From assembly GCA_008921705.1 (NCBI GenBank), contig VFFE01006859.1:49181-113180 (forward strand): DNA of 64,000 nucleotides, written 5' to 3'. Both the position numbers and the translations under genes were made by a program. The DNA is from Burhinus oedicnemus. Its lineage: Eukaryota > Chordata > Aves > Charadriiformes > Burhinidae. Of the stretch, positions 53,901 to 62,231 are shown in pieces (within the stretch, counting starts at the first letter, position 1; the number at the start of each line of letters is the position of its first letter). The notes beneath the pieces are model-generated. The model was given only the letters and a program-made list of their open reading frames with translations, was not told the origin of the DNA and searched no databases.

Positions 53901-55631
53901 AAAGGGGTGGTGTGGTTATCTCACCACCTTTAAAAAAACAGGCAAACAAACAAACCCAAACAACCAATAAAACCCCAAACAAAAAACAATCAAAAAAACC
54001 CAACCAAGAAGATACCTCTCAGCCAGAGCTATCTGTTAAGTTCTTGTCTTTAAACTGTCCTGCATAGTCACTGGAAAGAGAGAAGCACGTAAAAGATGTA
54101 GATATCGGAGGCTCACATTTTAATCTTCAATTTCAGGATCATCTAAATGATAATTAGGCAGATGGGCTCAGACTTTCTTGGGGAAGGAGGGATCTGAGAG
54201 TGGTGAACTGCATTACAAGCACTTCTGGTCAGAAAACCTTTTTCTGTGTTGTGATCTTTGTTTGTAATTATGAACACAAATTAGGAGACTTATACTGGAA
54301 TCATTTGAGATGCTGTTTGCCCTGTCAACATCTCAGGAGATGTTCATCTACTTTCTCCGTGACACTGTTTCTTATGTCATGTTTACCATTCCTGTCAAAC
54401 CAACTGGGCAAGAAAAGTAGCACTGGTTGTATTTAGCTTCTGTAATGCCGTCTGCATTGCTTTCCATCTTTTCTCACTGCAATGATGTTCTCTCCTTTCG
54501 TACAGATATTTTTCCCAGGTTGTTTTCTGGCTCTGGTGACCACATTAGTTATGTAAAGAAAAACTATAAAGCCTGTGGACCTCAATCTCTGAGCTTTGAT
54601 ATGCAAGCTTATTTTCATAGGGCTCTGGTGTACTTAGAGGCCGTCTTCCACATTCCTCCCCCAGCCAGTCTCATAATTCCCCCCTAATTCCTTCGCTTCC
54701 CTTCTGTGCCTTGATAAAATAGGTGTCCCGAAAAAGTGCTGGGTGATCAAAAGCCTTGTGGAGCTTGCAGGCTTCTTGAAAGGTATATGCGGGTGTAAGT
54801 AACAGAGTAGTAGTGTAGCCTGTGACTTGTCTGTGGGTCTCAGGAAAGGCTTTCAACTTTGTCCCTGATGGACAAAGCTACTTAAAGAACATGCTTTCTG
54901 CCTCCAAACTGCTGGCCCCTAGACAGCACTCTGCCCGAATGGTAGGTGGAGAAGATCAAAAAAGTTTGGGGCTCTGCATGCTGGCTTTCACAGTGTTGCT
55001 GGATGATCAATATTGGAATTTACTAGTTGTGAAGAATTGGCAGGATACAGCATGGTCTGTCCTCGCACCATCCCAAGTAAGTGCAGCTATGAGAGAATAG
55101 CTCCAACAAACTCATTGAGGACAAAATATCCCAATTATTTGTGGGACACAGTTGGTCAAAGTGCAACTGTCCTGTCCCTGTTGAAATTCAGACGTGTCCT
55201 GTTGGACAGCCAGGTACTGTCTTGCCCTGTTTTAAACTAAATGACTTGTTTGAAGTTTTTCATCCAGTGTTTTCACAGAGTTAGTCTCTTCTCTGCCAGT
55301 CTCCTGGACAGCTTTGAAAAACTCAGAGTAATTGGGTTCTACAGATGCTGCCAATACACATTGAAGCTCTCTGGCCTGGGGGGCTTCTGAATTGGTTATT
55401 GGTAATCAAAGATGCTTGGTGTTACTGCCCTAACTCCTGTGCTGTGATTCCACCTTGGTTTTGTTTCCTTCAGAAATGAGGCGGAAGTTTGATGCGGGAG
55501 AGGACCCACTGGATGCGGAGAGTCAGCAGGGTGGGGGCAACCCTTTCCACAGGAACTGGAACACATGGCAAGGATTCAACCCCTTTGGTTCTGGAGGAGG
55601 ACCATTTACATTCAAATTTCACTTCAGTTAA
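20833..55631 (+). CDS. DNAJC3: DNAJC3 (P58IPK), complete, 12 coding exons
   Basis: An ER-lumen co-chaperone that binds unfolded clients through TPRs and stimulates BiP ATPase through its J domain; it was first described as an inhibitor of the kinases PKR and PERK (family knowledge). Join: 20833-20914, 26945-27055, 29658-29782, 30837-30911, 41020-41172, 42557-42738, 44718-44837, 46642-46747, 46843-46963, 52034-52166, 53006-53154, 55474-55631. The total is 1515 nt, 504 codons plus TAA, the same length I recall for the human protein. Layout: signal peptide (about 1-30), nine TPRs (about 37-373), J domain from D394 with HPD at 422-424, and a Gly/Phe-rich tail. The family's disulfide cysteines C248/C258 and C313/C329 are kept. 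The tail ends KFHFS with no KDEL. The start has purine -3 and G +4. All introns are GT-AG. No frameshift is seen. Confidence 0.98.
20915..26944 (+). other. DNAJC3 intron 1
   Basis: 6030 bp. The first 500 bp are CpG island; the rest is AT-rich. No repeat family or nested gene is recognised. Confidence 0.8.
26945..27055 (+). CDS. DNAJC3: DNAJC3 exon 2 (TPR1)
   Basis: 111 bp. Starts after TTTAAG; encodes AECGINAEVEKQLEMGKKLL and the first TPR, with LAAGQLADALSHFHAAI. Donor GTACGT. Confidence 0.97.
27056..29657 (+). other. DNAJC3 intron 2
   Basis: 2602 bp of T-rich intron sequence. No repeat family, RNA gene or nested gene is recognised. Confidence 0.8.
29658..29782 (+). CDS. DNAJC3: DNAJC3 exon 3 (TPR1/TPR2)
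   Basis: 125 bp. Acceptor CTCTTGCAG, donor GTAAGT. Encodes GDSDNYIAYYRRATVYLAMG and the helix that ends VVELKQDFTS. Confidence 0.97.
29783..30836 (+). other. DNAJC3 intron 3
   Basis: 1054 bp. Nothing beyond ordinary intron sequence is seen. Confidence 0.8.
30837..30911 (+). CDS. DNAJC3: DNAJC3 exon 4 (TPR3)
   Basis: 75 bp, phase 0 at both ends. Encodes ARLQRGHLLLKQGKFDEAED plus DFKNV. Acceptor AATTTCAG, donor GTAAGT. Confidence 0.97.
31679..32406 (-). mobile_element. Possible solo LTR (endogenous retroelement)
   Basis: On the minus strand the segment begins TGTTCAAATG and ends TTCTTTAACA, giving TG...CA ends. It has a TATA-like ATATATATAG near 31796-31787 and an AATAAA about 65 bp further on. 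That order fits U3-R-U5. No clean target-site duplication was found and I do not recognise the family, so this is tentative. Confidence 0.35.
38231..38266 (+). other. G-quadruplex-prone tract in intron 4
   Basis: Four or more runs of at least three G within 36 bp: G8, G4, G4, G3, G5. A second tract, G10 then G5, lies at 38426-38448. Both are on the transcribed-RNA strand. Confidence 0.75.
41020..41172 (+). CDS. DNAJC3: DNAJC3 exon 5 (linker and TPR4)
   Basis: 153 bp, phase 0 at both ends. Begins LKSNPSNNEEKEAQTQLTKS, the acidic linker, then TPR4, which ends ISLLDEILA. Acceptor GTTTGCAG, donor GTAAGT. Confidence 0.97.
41173..42556 (+). other. DNAJC3 intron 5
   Basis: 1384 bp. It contains an A/C-only low-complexity tract at about 41598-41695, whose complement has several runs of four to five G. 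Nothing else is recognised. Confidence 0.8.
42557..42738 (+). CDS. DNAJC3: DNAJC3 exon 6 (TPR5 and TPR6)
   Basis: 182 bp. Starts VCVWDAELRELRAECYIKEG and ends YYQLGDHELSL plus two bases of a Ser codon. Acceptor CTCAAG, donor GTAATT (a weaker match than the others). Confidence 0.97.
42739..44717 (+). other. DNAJC3 intron 6
   Basis: 1979 bp of AT-rich intron with a poly-T run at 44527-44542. No repeat family is recognised. Confidence 0.8.
44718..44837 (+). CDS. DNAJC3: DNAJC3 exon 7 (C248/C258 pair)
   Basis: 120 bp. Encodes EVRECLKLDQDHKQCFSLYK and on through IESAEEFIREG. It carries both cysteines of the first conserved disulfide. Acceptor GAAAAG after a C-rich stretch, donor GTAAGT. Confidence 0.97.
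45135..45645 (+). mobile_element. CR1 LINE 3' fragment in DNAJC3 intron 7
   Basis: Sense-oriented CR1 tail. It has GAGGCCACACCTGGAGTGCTG, the GTGCCCAGTGAC and AATGGGCACAAA words, GGTTGCCCAGAGAG, GGGTTGGACCAGATGACCTCC, and the 3' end CTATTCTGTGG. The 5' end is truncated and the reading frame is broken. It makes up roughly a third of intron 7 (44838-46641); the rest of the intron shows nothing recognisable. Confidence 0.95.
46642..46747 (+). CDS. DNAJC3: DNAJC3 exon 8 (TPR8)
   Basis: 106 bp. Encodes YEDAISKYDSVMKTEREVP and ends RICHCLSK, with C313. Acceptor TAAACAG, donor GTAATT. Only 95 bp of intron separate it from exon 9. Confidence 0.97.
46843..46963 (+). CDS. DNAJC3: DNAJC3 exon 9 (TPR9)
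   Basis: 121 bp. Encodes NQQAAEAIKVCTEVLQLEPT, with C329, and ends DRAEAYLLEDLYEE plus one base. Acceptor CTCTCTAG, donor GTACAG. Confidence 0.97.
49701..49746. repeat. Long poly-T/poly-pyrimidine run
   Basis: Interrupted T run of about 40 bases followed by C6. It could be a replication-slippage tract, or the tail of a minus-strand retroinsertion to its right. No parent transcript is recognised. Confidence 0.85.
50180..50245 (-). mobile_element. Possible MIR-type SINE remnant
   Basis: Read on the minus strand, TCACATGGAGCAAGTTATTT and the flanking CTCAGTCACTATTTC resemble the conserved MIR core (GACCTTGGGCAAGTTACTTAA). The match is short and diverged. Confidence 0.3.
52034..52166 (+). CDS. 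DNAJC3: DNAJC3 exon 10 (J-domain start)
   Basis: 133 bp. Encodes IKDYETAQANSENDQQIREG, then the basic linker LKQSQKR and the J-domain opening DYYKILGVK. Acceptor TATGAAAG, donor GTGAGA. Confidence 0.97.
52167..53005 (+). other. DNAJC3 intron 10
   Basis: 839 bp. Nothing is recognised beyond the splice signals. Confidence 0.8.
53006..53154 (+). CDS. DNAJC3: DNAJC3 exon 11 (J-domain HPD motif)
   Basis: 149 bp. Encodes NARKQEIIKAYRKLASQW, then HPD (422-424) and EKKFIDIAAAKEVLTDP. The HPD triad is required for BiP ATPase stimulation. Acceptor CATCCAG, donor GTAATG. Confidence 0.98.
53155..55473 (+). other. DNAJC3 intron 11
   Basis: 2319 bp. It contains an A/C-rich tract at about 53928-54006 and a GC-richer stretch at 53590-53830 with a chance open frame. 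No repeat family is recognised. Confidence 0.8.
55474..55631 (+). CDS. DNAJC3: DNAJC3 exon 12 (C-terminus)
   Basis: 158 bp including TAA at 55629-55631. Encodes MRRKFDAGEDPLDAESQQGG, then a Gly/Asn/Phe/Trp-rich tail (NPFHRNWNTWQGFNPFG) ending KFHFS. Acceptor TTCCTTCAG. Confidence 0.97.
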
Positions 55632-55686
55632 AGCCAAGACTGTTTCTGGTGGCGGCTGCTGCTGTTTTTTACTTAATTCGTTGGAA

Positions 55687-55692
55687 AATAAA
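55687..55692 (+). terminator. Proximal AATAAA, DNAJC3
   Basis: AATAAA 56 bp after the stop codon. It would give a very short 3' UTR. Downstream GT-rich sequence is modest, so use is uncertain. Confidence 0.35.
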
Positions 55693-56030
55693 AAACCTCT
55701 CAGTTCAAGACCCAAAATCTTAATTTCTAATGTTGTCCTTAACCCAGAGTCTTTACTGGACTGGGAGAAAGCTCCTTCTTTCTTTTCCTATTCAGAGAGT
55801 TTGCTTTGTGGTGAACTTGACAAGCTTGTACTGGTTGGGGGGGGGTTTGTTACTGCCCATGTATTTGTTGTGGATATGCAGGACACGCTTATTCCTTTGG
55901 ATGGAAAAAACAGCAAGAGGCTACTTAGGACAACACTTAAACATAAACTTAGGACTCAAGTATATGCTTAAAGGTAAAAATGCATGTAAATATTTTTCTG
56001 AATTGGGGCCTAATAAATGTGGAAAGGGTA

Positions 56031-56053
56031 GTTACCATAGTTGCTACGGTAAC
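56031..56053. repeat. Near-perfect palindrome containing an X-box
   Basis: Arms GTTACCATAG and CTACGGTAAC around a TTG loop, with one mismatch in ten pairs. The minus strand reads GTTACC-GT-AGCAAC (56053-56040), an exact RFX X-box. The plus strand gives a weaker one. Confidence 0.8.
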
Positions 56054-58723
56054 AAATTGTTAGTCATTGTGCTCAGCAGAATGATCCATCTGTCAGTATT
56101 CTTCTAAGGAAACCCCAGTGACCACCTGCTGTATTACTGTCGGCAGTGCCATAGGTAGGGTGAAGAGGCTGCGTATGGAATGAGTCTGAACAACTGCTCT
56201 GAAAGAAGATCGCTTGTAACTAATTGTATTTGAAAATGTCTACTCACTTTATTCATTAACCTGAAGTGAATTGGGATGATTTCCTTGGCAGTAATTGTCA
56301 AATATGAAAGTAAAAAAAAATATACCTGATGTTTTTCGAAAGACTTTTTCTGAATGTGATTTGGGATGTTTAGGTATCACTTTTTGAGGAGTTTGCACTT
56401 TAACAAAATACCTGCTTGAGATCTGAGCAAAAAATTTGATGTGACACTTCTCCCCGACTATGCAGCAATTTGTTACTTCTATGTACATAAACTCAGAACT
56501 GATAACAAGTTGTGAGGTGAGTGTACTGCGGACTGTAGGAATACGCTATTAACTCTAGCCGTCCCCTGTAATACAACTTCATTTCTGCTGGGTGATGCAA
56601 CAGTTAGTTAATACTATGTAAAACTGTTTGAAGTGATTTTTATGTTTTGTGTAACAGCCACAGTACTGCAAAAACAACTGCCTGTGTGCAAAAAGAGGGA
56701 CTAGCTTTCCATTAGCCAAAAGTCTGGTTTATTTTTTTCTATATGAACGTAGCTAAAATTGGTTTAGTGCATTGATCAAATGGTGTGACTGCGATGTGAG
56801 GCATTACCAGGACTGCAGCTGGAATGAGTGAGTAGCCTTCTCATTTTGTATCCAAATATATCGTAATTACTGATGAGTTTCATCAGCAGTCGTTTTCTTA
56901 AAATGCAAGAATTACAGTTCATCAGTGTTTTCTTGATTGGATTTTAACTGGAAAACAATAATCAGTTGATAGGAATCTTCTCTTACTTCAGCTCACGGCA
57001 TTTGAAAGCATATAAGCAGCCTCAGTAAAACAAATGAAATTAGCAAATAATGCCTTCAATCTGAAAGCGGGTTTTTATTGCTGTAATCAGAGTTGCTGTT
57101 GAAGCATAACCCTTGTCTCCTGCCTCAAGTACTTTACAAACATAATCGTCAGGCTACGTGGCTCTGTAAAATGTTTTTCAACAGCAATTTAAAGGTCAAT
57201 GTTTGTTCAGCAGAAATTTATCTTCAAACTGAAGAGTGTATGTGGTGATTTCTAACAGTTTATGGTACAGAAACACCCCAGCAGACTATTAAACCCCAGA
57301 GTCAGATATTTTCCAAATTGAACAACTTTCTAGAAGTTTGACTTCTGCTTTTGACCTGTCTGAAAGCTTTTTGTTTAAACTCTGTAGAAGATGCTGAGGG
57401 TGCCATTCACGCTGTTGTAGGCTAGCGTGGTTCTCGTGGGACCTCCGGGGCTCGGACATAGGAACCTGCTGCACAGTAAATAAGCTGTTACCCCGTGGTG
57501 TCAGCCGATGCAGCCAGCTCTCTGCGCGCGTGCTTTTTGCTCACAGTAAGTAAAAGATGGGTTGGTGGCTTTCACGTACAGCAGCCCCTCTTGGCTGTCG
57601 TCAGCCCTCTGTCCCTGAGGGGTGAGCCAGACCCAGCTGCGCTTGGGGGCTGGCGGCTGCTGTATGGATGGCCTGTTGTACGTGTTTGTCTGCGAGCCCT
57701 CGCTCTGTATAAACACTTCCGTATTGCCTTGTTCACTACAGAAGGGGCTGTTTTTAAATTACTATTGAATGACCAGTGTAAGCAATACGTCGTATTTTGT
57801 ACATACAGGAGTGTCGTTTGGGTTTTGGGAAGTCACAGTGAAGACCACAGACAGCTATGCTTGTGTGCTAGGGAAGTGCTAGGAATGATTCATCTTCTTT
57901 TAAAGGACTACCCTTGCTCAGCTTTTTTGTTCTCGTCCCTCTCCCTTCTCTCATTTAAAAAAATTGCTTCCTGGTTTTTAATTTTTTTCTTTTAGGGAAG
58001 GAATAAGTTGGTCCCTCATAAGTAAATTATTCATACGAGGCAGTGATGTTAGAGCAGTGCGTATTTCTGTCTCTAAGGCAGCGGACAGTTCTGCCGTATG
58101 CTGGAAGCAGTCAGGAACAAAAAGGATTATGTTTATTTTGACAATGAATGGGAAAGAGAAAATCACATATTAAAAAAAAGGCTTGAATGTAGTCAGTAGA
58201 GGAAGGAAGATGGTGAATGCATGAATGCTGTTCATAGATTCCTTCTGTGGAAGACAGTGTCTTGAAAACAAAAACAAAAAATGACAATGGAGAACAGGGC
58301 TTTCTGATACTAAGCAGCTGCTGATTACAAAGTGTTACCGCTCCAGTGCTGTTTTTGAGGGAGCAGATGCTGGCTTTTAGCTCTGAGGTACTTCTGAAAA
58401 TACAGAAAGACAAAGTTGTATTAAAAAGAAGGCATTTGCGTTTCAAGGATCTCCAGATACGCTGATGCGTTTCCTGTTGTGACTTTAGAAAATGAAGCGC
58501 TGGTAACATGCTGAGTGTTAATGGCGCAAGCGATGTACCAGGAAGCTGAATTCACCTTTTTATTTATTAGCAGGTGTCTGTAGTGCAATAATGTTCAATA
58601 ACTGAACATTGAAATGTATGTCTTGGTATTTTGTAAACCCTGAGATGTGCATGAAGCATCGTTATGGTAATTGGCCTATATGTAGATGCAAACTTTCTCT
58701 GTTGAATTCTCTCTTTCAGTTTT

Positions 58724-58729
58724 AATAAA
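58724..58729 (+). terminator. AATAAA near 58.7 kb, DNAJC3
   Basis: AATAAA followed by CTAGTTTCCAACTTGTTTT, a plausible cleavage site with a T-rich downstream element. Confidence 0.5.
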
Positions 58730-59307
58730 CTAGTTTCCAACTTGTTTTAAAATGAGGAGGGGGAGTGTATTTTACTTAATACATGCTTAATACTGATGTA
58801 TTAATAAATCAGCATTAAAACAAATTCAAAGTGAATTATAAACTTAAGAGCTCAAACTTGTGACATACGCAGAAAATGTGTCAGCTTAAATTTTTAAAGA
58901 AATAAAGCTTGTTATAGTTTCAGTTTTCAGACCAGTGTTTGGAAAAAGAATTATTCTTCTCTTTTAGGGCTGTGATTTGTAGGAGCTTTGCTGGAAACTA
59001 GCCAGTATAGCATAGCAGGTTAGTTGTATTTAAAAGTGCCTTATTGTAAGGTATTGTTTGTTTGCTCTGTAATACACACTTTTATCCAAAAAAATAATAA
59101 AAAAACAAATGGGAGAATAATTTTGGTTTTTGTCCTCAGCAGATCTCAAAAGTAGCAGTTTTATGTTTTAAGAAGGATAAGTAAAGCTAGCCAGAGATTT
59201 ATCAAATGTTTCAAATTATAAAATGTCTTTATATAAAATCATAAATCTAAAAAGCAAGAACTGTTTTTTTTCTAGGACTGTGGGAATTATTTTATGGTAT
59301 TTTTCAC

Positions 59308-59313
59308 AATAAA
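59308..59313 (+). terminator. Distal AATAAA, likely main DNAJC3 poly(A) signal
   Basis: CACAATAAAGATATTT, with a GT/T-rich stretch (TGTATTTGTCTGCTCG) about 30 bp downstream. Beyond it the sequence loses its transcript-like character. Cleavage is expected near 59330. Confidence 0.6.
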
Positions 59314-59330
59314 GATATTTATGATGACAA

Positions 59331-61770
59331 GAAAGCACTACAATGTATTTGTCTGCTCGTCTTTCCTCATCCTGCTCTCCAAGCTTCAAGTTAGAGCTGT
59401 GCAGGAATGCAGTAAAAGCTGGCTTGGGGGTTAAATTAAAATTTCCGAAGCAGATGATGCAGAAGTGGTCAGGCTTTAACAAGGAAGGTACAGAGTGAAG
59501 CAGCATTTTGGTGCTCCACGCTTGGGTTGCAGACCTTAGTTTTCCTCCCGTGAGGCTGGATCCTGCCTGTGGGTGCAGCCCTCTCTCCCTGCAGGTGGCA
59601 GGAGTGCCGTGACCTGTCCTACGGAAGGTGGAGGACGCTGTTTGACAAACTGCCCCAGATTGGTGTCTGTTCCAGGGGGCTGGGGGCAGAATCAAACAGC
59701 AGCCAGTCTTTCTGTAGAGCAGCGTGTCCTAGGAAAGCCTCTGGCCCCCCAGGCACTGGTGACACAAGGGGAGAGGAGGAATCCCCTCTGCCCTCTCTCC
59801 TGAGGCTGGAACTCACAGCCAGCCAGCAGCTGCGGGGAGAGAAGGTGGGTGGCTGAGGACATGTGGGAGGTGCAAGATAAGCGTGTACTCTAAGTGTGAT
59901 TTCGAGGCTATGATGAAAATGACTTCTCAAGACATTAAACTGATTTTTAAGTATTTTATTTTTAATCCGGTGAATGTTCTAATGGGGCTGCCAAAGTACC
60001 AAAACTTAAAAGGCAGGTGAGAAGTTGTTGAGCCTGCAGGAGTGAGTTACTCAGCAGCTCTTTCAGCTAGACTTTGATGCCAGCTGAAGAGAACAAGGGA
60101 CAGTGCTCCTCTGCAAAGGCAGGGTCTGTAGGACGCTGGAGCAGAACCTGTGTCATGGGCCTCTGAGCGGACCATGCCCTCACCAGTACTCCAGTAGAGC
60201 TTGAACTCCACTAGTGACTTCACAGAAGGAAAGTGTCAATTCGTACGCAATGCCATAAAGCACCACCGAGGGCTCAGTCTGCTCACCAGTATAACCCCCG
60301 TGCAGCAACACGAGAAGTGAAGCAGTCATATCCATGGTGTCTGTGGAGGTGACAATCCTACCTGAACTCATCCAGGGCATGTACACATGCATGAATGACA
60401 ATGTGAATAAGTAATTTTTCACTCCAAGGGTGGTGAGGCACTGGAACAGGTTCCCCCGAGATGCTGTGGATGGCCCATCCCTGGAAGTGTTCAAGGCCAG
60501 GCTGGATGGGGCTTTGAACAACCTGGTCTAGTGGGAGGTGCCCATGGCAGGGGGGTTGGAACTAGATGATCTTTAAGATCCTTTCCAACTCTAACCATTC
60601 TATGATTCTATGACAATGAGGTCCCACTCTCTGATTCTATGAAGTAAGTGAGCTCCTTATCAGTCATCAAAACATGCATGTTATTTTCTTAACGTCTTCC
60701 TCAGAAACTAAATTTTTAGGAGTTCCTGGCTGGAAGCAATTTATTGTACGCATTGGCTTGTGTGTGTATGCAGTGATGAAGGGCATGGATGCACACAGAG
60801 CTGCGGAGAGCAAAGGTGTCTGAGTTTCAAATTACATGGCTTGCAGCTGCCAAACCTGTGAAAGTGAACACAGATGAGAGTAGGTGAGATGAGATGTTTG
60901 GGGGGAGGTTGGAAGCAAGGGCTTCTTTAAGAGGCCAGGTTTTATGTGAGATTCTTTAGTGTGGTTTCCCGGTGTGTCTTTAGAAGCCTGTGGCCCACCT
61001 GTCGGATATGAGCTCTCCAGACTTTCTTGACCTAAAAAAAAACCAAAAAACCCACAACAGTAAGAGGTGCAGTTAGGGTCTAGGAGAGATTCTTGAAATC
61101 TCAACTGCAAAGACTGAGGAAGGAGTTGCAGCAGGAGTGTGGGATTACATGAAAAGAGGTGTGAGTCAACTTGACCATGTGTCATCAGCCTGTCAAATAC
61201 TTGGAAGTGGAAGTTAAAAATAGCATCAGTATGACAAGCGCAAATATTGGCAGTGGGAGATCCAAGGTCCTCACCCCCTCTGCTTCATGGGGAGTTAAAC
61301 CCATGCAGCTCCAGGGTGCATCTGAATGAGGCTCAGCAGAAGATGTGGGCACAAAAAGTTGTATTTGCCAAATGGGTGCAAAAGTGTAAGCAAAGGGAGT
61401 GGCTTTGGGTCTCCTGCCCGCTGAAGAAGCCCACCCTTGAGAGGAACAGGGCACGGACTCCCCGCGGCTGAGGACCCTTTTCATCAGTCCATGTTACATG
61501 GTCACCAGAACTAAAGCTTGCAGTGTGTCAGGAGCAGTGTACAAGGAGTATTCCCTTCATGGCAACAAGGGTCAATATGTCACTCTGAAAGCAGCTGCTA
61601 AAAACCAGATACTAGAGAACACAACGCATGCTGGATGGCAGCCCCCTCTTGTGCTGGGAAACAGATTATCCCATACACGGCACAGCCCCATGTAGTGGGG
61701 ACATGATGTTGGATTACACCAATTAAGGATTTGATCTAATATAATAAACCCCCTCAACAAATGTTTTGGT
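59331..61770. other. Intergenic sequence right of DNAJC3
   Basis: Mixed composition with one CR1 tail (60390-60616). I looked for the next vertebrate neighbour, UGGT2, and saw no exon. The short open frames are not recognised. The stretch at 61270-61770 may belong to the decayed retroelement that follows. Confidence 0.5.
60390..60616 (+). mobile_element. CR1 LINE 3' tail
   Basis: A sense frame reads VVRHWNRFPRDAVDGPSLEV through ARLDGALNNLV, the C-terminus of CR1 ORF2. GGGGTTGGAACTAGATGATC and the tail ATTCTATGATTCTATGAC follow. The copy is 5'-truncated. Confidence 0.95.
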
Positions 61771-61860
61771 ACTTCCACTCAAATTTTCTTGCGTATGCTT
61801 AAATCCAGACTTTGAACAAAGGAATAAATCATAGTGACAAAGCATAAACAGGAAGGAAGA

Positions 61861-62231
61861 AACTGTCTATCAAGCTTGCAAAGGTAAAGCAGCATTACAG
61901 CCAAAAACAGATATGAAGCTTTAACAGCTGTAGGCACCCACGAGCAACATCTGGAAGGAGGAGCTGTACCAGCAGCACACAGTGGATACCACAAAAAGAA
62001 ACGATGAGTGCTCGTAGTGGGGGACTTTCTGTTAAAGCACACTGAGGCACCCATCTGCTAATCTGACAGGGAGTCAGGAGAGGCATGCTGCCTTCTGGGA
62101 GCTGAGATCTGAGACATTGACAAAAGGGTGACACACCTTGTCAAGAGCATGGACCACTGTTGCTCTTTCATGTGGGCATGAATGACACCACAAGCCAGAA
62201 CCTGGGCAGAATCAAGGTGCAAGTGAAAAGT
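61861..62231 (+). pseudogene. Retroelement SGNH-hydrolase-like ORF, 5' part (broken)
   Basis: In frame with base 62014, the plus strand reads NRYEALTAVGTHEQHLEGG, SGYHKKKR, then VLVVGDFLLKHTEAPIC and RVTHLVKSMDH. After a frameshift at about 62150 it reads LLLFHVGMNDTTSQNLGRIK. GDFL stands where SGNH/GDSL hydrolases have GDSL (block I), so the nucleophile Ser is Phe. GMND is the block III GxND motif. In-frame stops (near 61891, 62008, 62056 and 62110) show decay. SGNH/esterase domains are known in ORF1 of some CR1-clade LINEs, the most likely origin. The frame is cut by a CR1 insertion at 62232. Confidence 0.65.

Larger units (their letters stand above)
55632..59330 (+). other. DNAJC3 3' UTR
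   Basis: About 3.7 kb from the stop codon to the last strong poly(A) signal. It holds several candidate AATAAA signals (55687, 56012, 58724, 58901, 59308) and an inverted repeat at 56031-56053. A long open frame at 57495-57995 has no homology I recognise and ends in a T-rich run. Confidence 0.75.

Noticed and set aside
55489..55971. 160-codon plus-strand frame overlapping DNAJC3 exon 12
   Set aside because: It is out of frame with the conserved DNAJC3 C-terminus and runs into the 3' UTR without resemblance to any protein.
57495..57995. 166-codon frame in the DNAJC3 3' UTR
   Set aside because: No family resemblance, and it ends in a poly-Phe stretch from a T run. It is likely chance.
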